A stretch of 64,000 bases of DNA from Tuctoria greenei (lineage: Eukaryota; Streptophyta; Magnoliopsida; Poales; Poaceae), in contig JAYESD010000001.1 of the NCBI GenBank assembly GCA_036927565.1, positions 279,693,560 to 279,757,559 of the forward strand, in the 5' to 3' direction. Below are positions 44,846 through 57,200 of the stretch, piece after piece. Below the pieces are notes generated by a model. That model did no database searches, was not told the DNA's origin, and saw only the letters and a list, made by a program, of their open reading frames with translations. Positions within the stretch are counted from its first letter, which is position 1. The number at the start of each line of letters is the position of its first letter. A program made the translations under genes and the position numbers.

Positions 44846-47458
44846 AACGCAGGAAAGTGCAGACTAGTCCAATTTTTGGCACTGGAAACTTTCGGACTTG
44901 TCTGATTTTGTGCGGACTAGTCCGATATTCCAAGAATCCTTGAAAAATTGCTAAGTCCTTGGACTTTTCCGGACTAGTCCGGTGTTCCAGCGGACTTGTC
45001 CGATTTCCTCTCTGTTTAAAGTCGGACTTGTCCGATGTTTGCCCAGACTTGTCCGATTTTCTCTCTGGACGACTTCGGACTAGTCCGGTCCTTTCCGGAC
45101 TTGTCCGATATTTCGCGACTCCGAATTGATCTTTTGTTTTACGACTTGTTTCTTGGGTTTCACGTTAAGTGGGCCTAGGGACGTCGTGCCTAACTCTTTT
45201 AGAGCCCATGTGGGACTCTAAACCGACCTCTACTCATCCCACACTAGAAATCCATCTAACCCTAGCCTCCACCTCTATATAAGCAGCCCCACCCCTTGGA
45301 TTGACATCTATTTGCCACTTTTCCACCCACCCAAACCCTAGTTCGTGGGGAGCCACCATCAAGGAGGGAGGAGAAGATCCCAAGCAAGAAGAAGAAGGGG
45401 AGAAAATGAAAAAGGATCAAGATCTCCACCAAGTTTCGTTCTTCACCACAAATTCACCTCAAAGTTCATCACCAACCCTAGATCACCAAGATCCAAGTGC
45501 TACCTCCAAGTTTCTTGATTCATTGGAGTCCTAAACACCTGGTATACCTTCTATTCTCTTTTCCTTACGAGAATTCAACCCCTAATCTCCAAATTCACGT
45601 CGATCTAGAAAACCCTAATCCACTGATCTCGCAGAGTGAGAACTTGTCCGGTCCCTAGCGGACTAGTCCGATCTTCCTGGTTAAATTGCATCAAATTAAA
45701 TTCTAAAGTTTGACCTAATCACATCCAAACCTGTATAAACTTGTTAAAATCTATTAGAACTAGTTAGTGATCATTAAAAGCAATCTATTAACAAGTTCTA
45801 CCTTGCATTTGCATAAATCATGCATGTCATGTCATATTGAGTAATATTTGTGCACTCTTTGATTGTGTTTCTTGTCTTGTATGTCTATTGTGCGGATTAG
45901 ACGGATTTGTGCTAGAGAGTGTCGCGGAGGATCTATAGCACCAAGAGTTTCAAGGCTTTGACCCTAATCAACAGTAAGAGCAAGGCAAGTGTCCTTGAAG
46001 CATATTGATCCTGTTTTTTAAAATAAATGTTTTGTTTGCAAAACTGCATGCTATGTCAAATTGATGGGAAACCCTATGGTACAAAGTTTACTAGTTTTGT
46101 TGACCACCCTTGTCACCTGGATTACATGGTAGAGAGTCGGGAAGGGTTTTTACCTTTTTGCTTCGCTTAATTAATTGGGATGGGAAAACAACACTACACA
46201 TTTAATTAAGCATTAATGATATTTTGGTTAATGTGAACTGGTCAATATGATACGGTAATGGAAGATCTAAGCAAGCCTGATATGTGGATGGGTTGGATGT
46301 CATGGTGGTTGCTTGCTTTAGATCTAAGGACCGGTTCATGCGAGAATAAGCCAGGACTACAGTGCCACCATGAGACCAAGTATGGGTGCGGCGTAGCTGA
46401 TTAATTAGGGCTTTGCTAGTGCTGTTTGGACCATTGTGGATGCTCGGGGAAGGGGTAGTCGGATTGGGTTTGTTGATGATTGGTGGGACTACCCTGGGAT
46501 CCGAATGGCTCAAGAGGGGGCCCTTGGTTGAAGATGTGCTCTGTAGGAGACATCGCCACCGGTGAAACCTCAGTGGGGTCTAAATAGACTAGTAATCCCT
46601 TTGTAAAGGCTATTTTGTGATCTCTTGGCCATACACCAAAGGAAGTGTAATAGGCGTGAGGGAGGTTCTTTAGTCGCCGACGGGTGATGAAATCACAAAC
46701 ACGTGGGTAAAGTGGTACAAACTCTGCAGAGTGTGTCTAAAACTATCATGATAGCCGTGCTCCCGGTTCTGAGCACCTGGACAACTTCCATGATTAGAGG
46801 GTACTCGGTATTGGGATGGTATTATGGTTATAGTTGGTATTATTGTTATGGATTAATTTCTGGTATTGAATATAGTTATTGGCAAATGGTGAAATCTGGA
46901 ATTTTTTATGAGGATGGTGAATTCATACTGGTATTATGATATTACTTATGATTATGATGGATTTATTTCATATAAATATAATATATTGCTTTTCAAATGT
47001 TTTGATGTACTTTTCAGCACTTTGCCATTATTATTGTCGTCATTTGAACCAGCCACATGTCATACTTTCCACACTTGTTGAGTACGACATGTACTCACTC
47101 TTGCAATCCCCCCCCACAATAGTTGCAGGTCAAGATTGGGAGTTTAATAGCGATAATGCGGAGTTCTAGGCCGTTTCTACCGTCAGCTTTGCCTGTGGTG
47201 TTATTGGAGTTGCGCTATCCCTTATGCTTAGTTGCTTAATTAGAGTATTTTCATTGCATTAGTCAAACTTGTTATTAATCTTCACTAGAGCTTGTATTCA
47301 AGAATATTTTGAATTGTGTAATAAAAATACTTATTTAATAATTTGAGTTGTGGTAATTTTCTGTATACTCTTTTGTGATTGCATTCGTGTATGTGTGATG
47401 AACATCCTGGGCACACATATGCGTTAGCTTGGTTCATTTTTTGGAACCGGGCGTCACA
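44731..47458 (+). repeat. Tekay-1 3' LTR
   Basis: TGTAACACC to ACCGGGCGTCACA, 2728 bp, preceded by the tract AAGGGGGGTAGGTT. Palindrome array at 44866-45110, pair at 45642-45672. It shares with the Tekay-1 5' LTR the text TTTTTGGCACTGGAAACTT, where both Tekay-2 LTRs have another palindrome copy. Confidence 0.9.
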
Positions 47459-47463
47459 GAATA
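47459..47463 (+). repeat. Target-site duplication of Tekay-1, right copy
   Basis: GAATA, matching 26765-26769; the Athila-2 env-like frame resumes immediately after it. Confidence 0.9.
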
Positions 47464-48598
47464 GGATTTGATAGTATTGCTTTTAGATTATTTCAAAAAG
47501 AATACAACATCCAATGGAAAGAATTAGGTAGCATCCTAGGCTTCCATAAATGGTGTTTGCTAGATTTAGACAATTTGCCTAAGTTTAACAAACAAAGTTT
47601 TTGGCATGAGCTAACTAGTGAGGTCACATGTAGGGCTCCTAGGAATAGCCACATCCAAAACCCTACCTTACGCTTCATGCATAGATGGGTGGCTATGACT
47701 ATGTTCCCTAGGGGAGATGTTAGGCTTGTGCGATATGATGAATTGAAAATTTTGTTTGCCATGACTAAAAAGATAAAAGTTGCTCCAGTCAAAGTCATGA
47801 TGACACAATGGTTAGATTACATTTCAAAATCAGGACCAATTGAATGCACTTCATTGATTACTCATATTGCTGATAGGATAAGAGCACTTAAATACTCTTC
47901 ATTTGAATATATTGAAACTGAAAGAGAATTAATTGATGATGACTATTTAGTGCAAGGACATACCCTAAGCATGATCAAGATGGCTCTTTGATATTTTTCT
48001 ATCCCGTATTTGTCAATGAAATTCGGTTACCTAACCTGGATTTTCATTTGTACAAATGTCGGAGGCTAACCATTAATCTTCTTCCCCTTGAGGAAGCAAG
48101 AAGAAGTAATGTCTCTGGCAGGGTAACAAGGAATCGTGCGAGGGCTACAGCCACAGGCATGCCACCGATAATCTCTCTGGTCCATGAATACCAAGAGGAA
48201 GAGAACCCAATGGGTTGTGTGCCCGGATGGATTCAACCTCCGATGTATGAGACTGGGGGATCGTCTTGGCAAGAATGGCAAAGGGATCCACCCTTATCCT
48301 CTTCAAGCTCTAGCAGCTTGCCCCCAACGTCCATGAGAGGACGTCGTTCCTTTTCGGCTAGAAGTCATCATGACTATATCCAAGGAACGACGGACCTCAC
48401 TAGACGTATGGGAGAACTTGAAGTGAGAACGGGTGACATCTACAACACACTCTAAGAGCATATTCAAGGTACCCAGGATTGGCAACAACACATGGATGCT
48501 CAATTCACCAACTTCAACATGGCGCAACAACAACAAGAAGCTGATCTTGCAACATACTTCCGTCATCAAGGGTTTAACCCTTATCACGGAGGTAGTTG
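47464..48598 (+). pseudogene. Athila-2 env-like ORF (ATHILA ORF-1 type), part after Tekay-1
   Basis: Continues the frame broken at 26769. The strongest block, about 47580-47900, contains FWHELTSEVTCRAPRNSH, LRFMHRWVAMTMFP, VRYDELKILFAMTKK and GPIECTSLITHIADRI, the region I recognise from the ATHILA ORF-1 family of plants. The frame ends with TGA at 47989-47991. A second frame (47988-48455) carries a basic linker, a Ser run (PLSSSSSSSLPP) and a Gln-rich end, then a stop near 48453 and a last piece to about 48598. No transmembrane helix is evident. The block is well kept compared with Athila-1. Confidence 0.75.
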
Positions 48599-49957
48599 AA
48601 GAACAAGCTTGGGGAAGGACCCCCACTTGAGGTAACATGTATCACATTCCTTGCATATTTGTTTTCCATCCATCCATCATCCACCTTGCATTTTAAAAAA
48701 ATATTTTAGATTTGCTTTCATCAAATAAAGATGTGCGGTAAGAATGATTTAGAATTCACATAGATGAAATGGTGAATTGTTGCTCTGTTTTATTTTCCTA
48801 AGTCTCTAGTTTACAACTTGGTACTCTCCAAATATTGCTTTCATTGGTTTGAAATACTTTTACCTTAATTTGGAAGTTGTGGGTAGCAAAAGCTTGATCT
48901 AATTCTAGGTTGTTGCAAGACTAGAATTGGTAATAGGGATGCTAGTCCTAGCTTGAAAGTAAAACTTGGATTTCTGGAGAAATTCTAAAAAGATTTAAGT
49001 TTCCCTCAATTGATTGGAAATACCTACCAAAGCCATATGATATTCATATATAGACAAAACCTTATGCATATGCTATTTGCTTTCACATTGAGCCTAGTCA
49101 AACTAGTATAGACCTATGTGAGAAATCATTCAACTCTTTTTGAATTCAAGACTTCACTTGCACATGCTATACTTCTACAGTAGAAGTAAGCAAAACGCCC
49201 ATCATATCCATCATACCACAATAAAAAGAGAAACTCCATGTTATTCATGTTTAGCACTCTCTTCAAAATTCATTGCAAAGAAAGGGAGCAGAAGACATGG
49301 CTAAAAAAAGAAAATGAAAAAAAGAGGCATGCTTACATCATAAGCATGAGAAAAAAAGAGGGAAGTAGTCATGTTTCATCCCTGCAAAAGAAAGAGAGAT
49401 TATACCAAAAAGGAGTTATCTCAAGTATCCACATCCACTTCCACTCCATCACACATGCACTAGTCTTGAATCAAAAATTTTGATTTGAATTCTCCTAAGG
49501 CTTACTCTTTTGACTTAGCAATATATGTGATGCAAATATGCCTACTTACTTTCCTTACCAAGCTCCACATACAAGCCATATTCAATGAGTAGGAATAGTA
49601 GAGGCACAATGCTTTGGCGAGGAAATATTTCCACTATCCACAAAGGAGTGATTGAGAGAATCAAATTGAGGTACTTAATATCTAAATTGAATTCTCCAGG
49701 ATTTAAGTGGAACTTGATTTCTGGGCTATGTTTGCTCCATTTGCTATTACCTTTCAACTACTTATGAATATGAAAAAGCATAAGCCCCATGATAATTTAA
49801 AAAAGGTAGAGTATCATAGCCAATTTCTGCAATACCAGGTAGAGTATCTTCTTGTTCATTAGATACTTTTGAAAATAAGATATTGTAGCAACTCCTGATC
49901 ATCAACCTAAAGTCTTGACTTTGCTCGGGACAAGCAAAGGATAAGCTTGGGGGAGTT
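48599..49957 (+). other. Athila-2 3' untranslated region and polypurine tract
   Basis: Long AT-rich non-coding region aligned with 12570-13961 of Athila-1. It ends AAGCTTGGGGGAGTT at about 49943-49957. It holds the conserved small stem-loop ATGCTTA-CATCA-TAAGCAT near 49328-49346. Confidence 0.65.
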
Positions 49958-51625
49958 TGTTGACGGCTGTTATATACCAATTTCATCCATCAATTTAACT
50001 CAATTATGTGAAGGATTTATCATTTCTTGCACACATCACATTTCTATCTAACCCAGTTCCACATGGAATTGGAGAAAACATGTGTATGCAGCATTTTATG
50101 CAGGAAATGAGGAAATGTAGAGGGACCAATCCTATAAAATATCATCCCGGCCAATCAGGCGATGACATGTGGCATCTCATGGATCAAATGGCCCACAAAC
50201 AGAAGTATCCGAGGAAATCCAATAGTGTATCACCCATATACATCAATGGGACCCACCTGGCAGCCACCTGGAGAAAGCACACAAGAATTGGTGCAATGAA
50301 CAGGTCGGTCGAACCAGGGGTGTCGGCCGACCTAGTCTCTGCACCAAACTCGATCAGCCTCCACGTGTTGGCTCCTCCCGGCTTCCTGGATTCAATGGTG
50401 ACTGATTCGCACGCTTTTGGTGGCGGGAACCAACCCCAACACTAGTATAAATAGGACCCCCTACCCCTCACTTCAACACACACCACTTGAGCTTCATCTC
50501 TATTGTATACACTATCATCCATAGTCTTAGAGGAGTTAGGTTGTAGAGAGGAGAGTCTCTAGTCCCAAGTCCAAATTGGGAAAGGAGTAAGGAGTCTCTC
50601 TCTTCCCAATCCTACATTGGGAAAGGTATGGCTCATGTATTCTTTCTTGTATTTGTGACTTTATGCATAATAAAGATAGTATCTTTAGTCTCTACTTATA
50701 CATATACTTGGGCAAAGCGTTTCTTGTTTGATTGTGGAGTCCTTGTATGTGGAAGGTATAGCTTCTATGACTATTTCATCATGAACATATCTCATTATCA
50801 TAGAACCTATAGACCCCCACTATAGTCTAGTTAATTATAACATAACTAGGTTAGTATGGATAATTATGCGGTGTATCAACATTGGTTCAATGATGATTCA
50901 ATTTATTGCCTTAGGATGGATTGTGCCTAGGCTCTTAAGGTAATTACTTAATATGCTAGCATGGTGCTAGGATAGCGAAGTAGCATTGGATGTCTCGTAG
51001 ACCCACGGATTGAAGAGATAGGCAGTAGGTGGTGACAACTTTATCTGTCCTTTGTAATCCTCCACGTTCGACTATGCCACAGTCTCTTGGCGGGAGTCGC
51101 CCTAGTATTGCTAGGGGTAAGCCCGTGCCCGATGTGTTGAACCACATAGCATAAGTATTCACTATTGATCTAGCTTATGAATAATTAGTTTAGATTATGT
51201 ATATGTACAATAGAGCATCGTAGGAGTACCTCCATAACTCTCAACCTTAACTAACCTCTAGGATCCTCTTACCCCCCTTAGAAGCTTTTGTGTGTGTCAC
51301 ACTACCTCTAATATTATTTTATCCATCCTTACTAGATTCTTACCTAGACTTTTCTACCCTTTCCACTTGATGATTGATATATCTCTACCCCGCCTTCCTT
51401 TGGGATCAAATAAATGACACACTTGGGAATACTCTTAAGGGGAAATGCTACAATGATATCTCCGTGCGCTTGCGGAATTCAATCTGTGATCCAATAGAAC
51501 CGTTAACAAGCATTTCTGACACATCAGTTGGAGATGTTTAGTTAATGGTGCGTAAGTAATACCAACAAACATTTCTAGCACTATTGCTGGGATGATTTGT
51601 TAGTATATCTTAAGAGCCGTCAACA
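49958..51625 (+). repeat. Athila-2 3' LTR
   Basis: TGTTGACGGCTG to GAGCCGTCAACA, 1668 bp, colinear with the 5' LTR. TATA box at 50446-50453. Together with the antisense LTR after it, it forms a large inverted repeat. Confidence 0.9.
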
Positions 51626-52862
51626 ATAGTCTAAACTAATTATCCATAAGCTATATCAATAGTGAATACTTATTCTATGTGGTTCAACACAGCGGGCACG
51701 GGCTTACCCCTAGCAATACTAGGGCGACTCCCGCCAAGAGCTTGTGGCATAGCTGAACGTGAAGGGTTACAAAGGACAGATAGGGCTGTCACCACCTACT
51801 ACCTACCTCTTCAATCCGTGGGTCTACGAGACATTCAATGCTACTTAGCTATCCTAGCACCATGCTAGCATATTAAGTAATTACCTTAAGATCCTAGGCA
51901 CCATCCATCCTAAGGCAATGAATTGAATCATCATTGAACCAATGTTCATACACAGCACAATTATCCATACTAACCTAGTTATGTTATAATTAACTAGACT
52001 ATAGTAGGGATCTATAGGTTTTATGATAATGAGATATGTTCATGATGAAGCAGTCATAGAAGCTATACCTTCCACATACATGGACTCCAAAATCAAACAA
52101 GAAACATTTTAGCCAAGTATATGTATAAGTAGAGACTAAAGATACTATCTTTATTATGCATAAAGTCACAAATACAAGAAAGAATACATGAGCCATACCT
52201 TTCCCAATGTAGGATTGGAAAGAGAGAGACTCCTTACTCCTTTCCCAATATAGACTTGGGATTAGAGACTCTCCTCTCTACAACCTAACTCCTCTAAGAC
52301 TATGGATGATAGTGTATATAATAGAGATGAAGCTCAAGTGGTGTGTGTTGAAGTGAGGGGTAGGGGGTCATATTTATACTACTGTTGAGGTCGGTTCCCG
52401 CCACCAAAAGTGTGTGAATCAATCACCATTGACTCCTTAAAGCCAGGAGGAGCCAACACGCGTTGTTTGACCGTGTTTGGCACCAGGAAGGGGTCGGTCG
52501 AACCCCTGGTTCGGCCGACCTGGTCAGCACTCCAAACGTGGAGTCCTTCCTCCTGGTGGCTGCCAGGTGGCACCCCTTGATGTATCTGGGTGATACACCG
52601 TTGGATCTCCTCGGATACTTCTATTTGTGGGTCATTTGATCCATGGGATGCCACGTGTCATCGCCTGATTGGCTAGGATGATATTTTATAGGATTGGTCC
52701 CTCTACATTTCCTCATTTCCTGCATAAAATGTTGCATACACATATTTCTCCAAGTCCAAGTGGAGTTGGGTTAGATAGAAAGGTGATGTGTGCAAGAAAT
52801 GACAAATCCTTCACATAATTGAGTTAAATTGATGGATGAAATTGGTATATAACAGTTGTCAA
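51626..52862 (-). repeat. Antisense Athila LTR, part nearest its 5' end
   Basis: Reverse complement of an Athila LTR: on the minus strand it begins TGTTGACAACTG at 52862 and runs down to 51631, then continues at 21781. The two parts add up to about 1.63 kb, nearly a whole LTR. The TATA box is at about 52370-52377 (minus). ATAGT at 51626-51630 is the Athila-2 duplication. On the right it abuts Copia RNase H sequence. Confidence 0.85.
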
Positions 52863-52865
52863 CAC

Positions 52866-53667
52866 ATATCCATCTAAAACTCCTATGGTGGTAAGAGCCT
52901 TAGAAAATGATATAGATCCATTTCGACCACACCAAGAAGGAGAAGAGGTATTGGGCTCTGAATACCCATACCTAAGTGTTATTGGAGCACTTATGTATCT
53001 TGCAAATAATACAAAACCTGATATTGCATATGCAGTAAATCTACTAGCAAGATACAGTGTCGCTCCAACCATACGTTATTGGAAAGGAGTTAAAGATGTT
53101 TTTAGATATCTTAAAGGCACAACAGATCTAGGTCTTTTCTTTCAGAAAAACCAAGAGCTTAACCTCATTGGCTATGCCTACATTGGGTATTTAAGTGATC
53201 CCTATAATGGTAAATCTCAAACAGGATTCGTTTTCTTACACGGATAGACGACAATCTCATGGAAGTCTTCCAAACAGACTTTAATTGCTACATTTTCAAA
53301 TCACTCTAAAATCATAGCATTATATGAAACCACACGTGAATGTGCATGACTACGTAGAGTGATTAACCACATTCAAGTCTCGCGTGGCATTGGGCCTATT
53401 GAGTCACCAACCATTATCTATGAAGATAATGCATCTTGCATTGCTCAGATGCAGTCAGATTATGTGAAAACTAATGTCACTAAACACATAACACCTAAAC
53501 TCTTTTACCCACATAAACTTCAAGTGAATGGAGAAATTACTATCCAACAAACAAAGTCATGTGATAATTTAGTTGATCTATTCACTAAGTTCCTACCATA
53601 CTCTACATTTTCTAAATGTGTCGATGGTATAGGTATGCGTCAATTTAGAGATTTACAGAGTTTATGA
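52866..53667 (+). pseudogene. Copia C: end of RT and RNase H
   Basis: Decayed Copia sequence of a different lineage from Copia A and B. It contains YLSVIGALMYLANNTKPDI, RYLKGTTDLGLFF, then RNase H with an altered first acidic motif (IGYAYIGY where Copia usually has GYSDADY). A stop at 53245-53247 follows, then more frame-broken sequence (TTISWKSSKQT), and a final open part 53359-53667 with YEDNASCIAQM, LVDLFTK and GIGMRQFRDL. The upstream part is absent: the antisense Athila LTR starts at 52862. Confidence 0.85.
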
Positions 53668-53984
53668 GGAGCTTTATCATAGGGCTATCTGACTATTGCA
53701 TCTAATTGTACTCTTTTTCTTATGTAAGTTTTTACTTTTTAAATTTTTCTCACAATAAGTTTTAATGAGGCAATGAGAATGCAACATAATGTTTGTTTTC
53801 TTATTTCCCCACAAGGATTTTTATAGGAAAACAAATATGACATTTATATGTCGTGTTTTCTCCTGTTTTAACAATATTTTTAGGATTTTTTGTACAAGCA
53901 TACAATTATAAATCTTCAGATTTTTCCCACTTGGTTTTTCGAAGATTATTCATTCAAGGAGGAGATCAAGTGCTCAAGGGGGAG
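53668..53984 (+). other. Copia C 3' untranslated region and polypurine tract
   Basis: AT-rich, no ORF. Ends TCAAGGGGGAG immediately before the LTR at 53985. Confidence 0.6.
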
Positions 53985-54216
53985 TGTTACAAAATATTTC
54001 ACAAGTGATCACTTGATGGTAATTGTCGCTCACGCCCTCGCGTCCGCGCGCCTCGCGCCCGCGTGCCCGGAGCGCCGCGACTCCTCCTTGCTCCCGATCT
54101 TCAGCGGATGTGTCCGTCCATGCAAATTGTATAAAATGAGATCAGTGAATGAATAAAAGATCAAGGGATTATTATATCTTGTGTCTCTCTCAAATTTTCT
54201 CTTAATTCCGATCACA
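53985..54216 (+). repeat. Copia C 3' LTR (short)
   Basis: TGTTACAAAATATTTCAC to TTCCGATCACA, about 232 bp, placed by the polypurine tract before it and a TATAAAA-like box near 54129. The exact right end is uncertain by a few bases because the 5' LTR is not in the window. Confidence 0.6.
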
Positions 54217-54268
54217 ATAGCCTTCTATCCCTGGGCGGCGCGGCTCTGCGCATCCGACATGTGGCGGA
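54217..54268. other. Short GC-rich host segment between Copia C and hAT
   Basis: 52 bp with no recognisable feature, ending GTGGCGGA, the left copy of the hAT target duplication. Confidence 0.4.
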
Positions 54269-57200
54269 TATAGATTGTCAAATGGGCTGGCCCATCGGGC
54301 GGCGCTAGGCCCAATTCGAATAGGCATGACACCAACCCGAGTCCGACCCGAGTCAAACCAAGCCGGGCCAGCCCGGGCACGACAGCTGGGTAGTGCCTAG
54401 GCTGCCTCCCCAGCCTGTTGGGTTGGCCCGAGCACGACCGATTAAGCCGCTGGCTCAATACAGGCCCGACTGCCCTAGCCATCGATCTCTTACCCTATAT
54501 TGAATTTGGGTTGTCCATCAGCGTCGGTGGAATCCACCTATATATTGGTCGCTCGCCCTCTCTGACGCTCCTCGCAAACCCTAGCCTCCATTATTTCTCT
54601 CGAACCATCTCGCCTCTCCGGCTCTCCTCGCAAACCCTAGCTACAACCGCTCCGTCAGAGCCGCCGCTCCGTCGATACCGCAGTAGATCTCGCACGCTCC
54701 TTGATGGCTTGTTCCTCATCGGTATCACCACATCTGACCCTCGGACCCGCTGTTCACCACTCCTTGTCCTCTCCGCCGCCAGATCCACCACTTCGTCGCC
54801 CTCCACCCAGTCCACCGCACTTCGGCGTTGTGCTCCACTACTGTGTGGCCCTGGAGGCTGGTACTCTAGAGTCCGTCAAGGAACAAGTGCTCCGATCTGG
54901 TGCTCCAGTCTCCGCCGAGGAAATAGTGCTCTGATTTGGTGCTCCGGAGTCCGGTCTCCGTCAAGGAACCATATCCGATGGACGGCGACGAGTTTGAGGC
55001 GCACACCATCAATGACGACCTTCGCTTACTGGGATAGGTTGGTGAAGACGAGAGCGACAGGGACGCGGACAGAGAAGAGGTGCTCGGTACTGGCACTTCT
55101 GGTGCTGAAATTGTGCCTCCCGAAGCAGCTCCTGCTGCTAGTGATGCTGGTACTGCAGAACCAGAGGCGTCCATGAGCAGCAGTGGGAAGAGGTCTCGTT
55201 CCAGCACCTCTGATTGCTGGAATGACTTCACAAAAATCTACAACGCGCAGAAGGTAAGGGTCTCTGCCAAATGCCATCATCGTGGAAAGATTTATGCTAC
55301 TAGATCTGCCATAGGCACTGGCCACTTGCTTAGACATATTGAGAAATGCCCTAATAGGAGAGCTAAGCTACGGAGTTCTCAGTCTTTGATTCATTTTGAC
55401 AGTGATGGTAATGTGCGGCATTGGGAGTACAGTGTTGATGTTGCTCATACTCAATTATGTCGTTTGATTTCTAAATTAGATTTTCCTTTATCTATTGGTG
55501 CCTCGGATGCATTTGAAGAGTATATTAAAATTGCTCATAACCCTAGGTACTCTAATGTATCTACTTAAACAATTATTAGAGATATGTGCAAATACTTTGT
55601 TGTTTCTCGTGCTAAACTGATTGAATCATTTGTTGTTGTTTCTTCTGTTTCTATAACATCTGACATGTGGTATAGTAATTCTAAGGAGGATTACTTGTTT
55701 GTTGTTGCTCATTATGTTAATAGTTACTGGCAATTAGAGAAAGGGTTACTTGGTTTAAGGCTTATTGATGAATCCCATAATGGTCAAAATATTTTAGAGC
55801 GTATCTCTAATGTTTTAGAAGAGTATGGATTACTTTCTAAGGTATTTTTTGTTACTTTGGATAACGCATCTTCTAATTCTAGTGCGATTGAGAAACTTAG
55901 TCCTATTTTATCTGCTTATATTGGATCATTGTTTTTACATCAGCGTTGTGTTTGTCATATTATCAATCTAATGGTGAAATCTGCATTGAATCTAATTCAA
56001 CCACATTTAGATGCATTTAGAACTGCAATTTTTTTCATCAATGCTTCTAACCAGCGAATTGCTTCATTTAAGATATTTTGTCTTGCTGTTAATGTGAGGC
56101 CTAGAAAATTTGCCTTGGACATATAGGTGAGGTGGAACTCCACTTATCGCATCCTTAAGCATTTGCTCCTTTACAGAGACATTTTTAATGTTTTTATTGA
56201 GACTAACTATCCCATAGGTGAAAGAGATTCTCTAATCCTAATTGAAGATCATTAGTATGTTGTGGAGAGGATGCTTTCCTTTTTTTGAACTGTTTTATGA
56301 TTGTACTATTGCATTATCTGGTGTTTACTACTATACCTCTCCACTAATGTTGCATCAGTTAATTTTGATTGCTAAACATCTTAAACGGTATGAAAATGGT
56401 AGATTGTTTATAAATGTTGTCATTAATATGCAGAATTATTATCTTAAGTATTGGAGAGACATTCTTGCTTTATTCAGTTGCATTCATATTGGGCCCTAGA
56501 GCTAATACGAAAGGTTTTCAAAATATCCTTAGGTTGTTATCTCATCTAACTGCTACTGATTATTCTGCTTACTTAACTGAGGTTAGAACTGAACTGTCCA
56601 CTGCTTTTAAACTTTATGATGACAAGTTTGGTGCAGTTAAATTACAAAGGTCTTCACCTCAACCCAGTGCTAGTAAGAAATCTAGTGCTTGGGATGAAAT
56701 TTTCTCAACACCAGATTATGGTGTATCTTCATTTGCAATTGATGATATCTCAGGTACTTCTTTCTGCACTTCTCCCTCTGTTCCTCTTTCTTTATTTAGA
56801 AGATCATCAGCTAGTGCTTTGCTGCAAGCAGCAAGTGCAGGTGCTTCCGTGTCAGGTAGTGAACTTTCTTCATATTTGGACAGTGACACTATCACTGTTT
56901 TTTATCATAACTTTAACCTCCTAAATTGGTGGCATGAACATAAAATGACTTATCATGTTATGTCCATCTTAGCTAGAGATGTTTTTTCTGTTCCTGTTTC
57001 CACAATATCATCAGAGTCTGTTTTTAGTACAACTGGCAGGATAATTGACAAAAGACGACGTCGATTGAAGCCGGAAATAGTGGAGATGCTGGCTTGTGTG
57101 AAAGACTGGGAGGCTGCCGAAGCAGGACTTCAAAACATAGTGGAGGATCAAGAGCTTCAAAACAGTTTTACTAATTTATACTTAGATGATTCTGATGAGT

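Larger units (their letters stand above)
26770..47458 (+). mobile_element. Tekay-1: chromovirus (Tekay/Del-type Gypsy) split by Tekay-2
   Basis: LTRs at 26770-29430 and 44731-47458, initiator tRNA-Met primer-binding site, gag, protease, RT, RNase H, integrase with C-terminal chromodomain, and polypurine tract. RT before integrase makes it Gypsy; the chromodomain makes it a chromovirus, and its long LTRs fit the Tekay/Del lineage. A perfect GAATA duplication flanks it. Tekay-2 (33256-43649) interrupts the integrase with its own ACTTC duplication. Without the insert it is about 10.3 kb. Many stops, frameshifts and an RT active-site change show it is dead. Confidence 0.92.
21787..51625 (+). mobile_element. 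Athila-2: non-autonomous Athila element containing nested Tekay elements
   Basis: Two LTRs (21787-23456 and 49958-51625), a tRNA-Asp-type primer-binding site, gag and protease, an env-like ORF and a polypurine tract, with a perfect ATAGT duplication. Without the 20.7-kb Tekay insertion the element would be about 9.1 kb. After protease the frame ends at 25997 and no RT, RNase H or integrase follows; the next gene is the env-like ORF. It sits inside an antisense LTR of its own family. Confidence 0.88.

Noticed and set aside
54418..55176. 252-codon ORF at the left part of the hAT as a second transposon gene
   Set aside because: It begins in the subterminal repeats, overlaps the transposase in another frame and has no recognisable domain.
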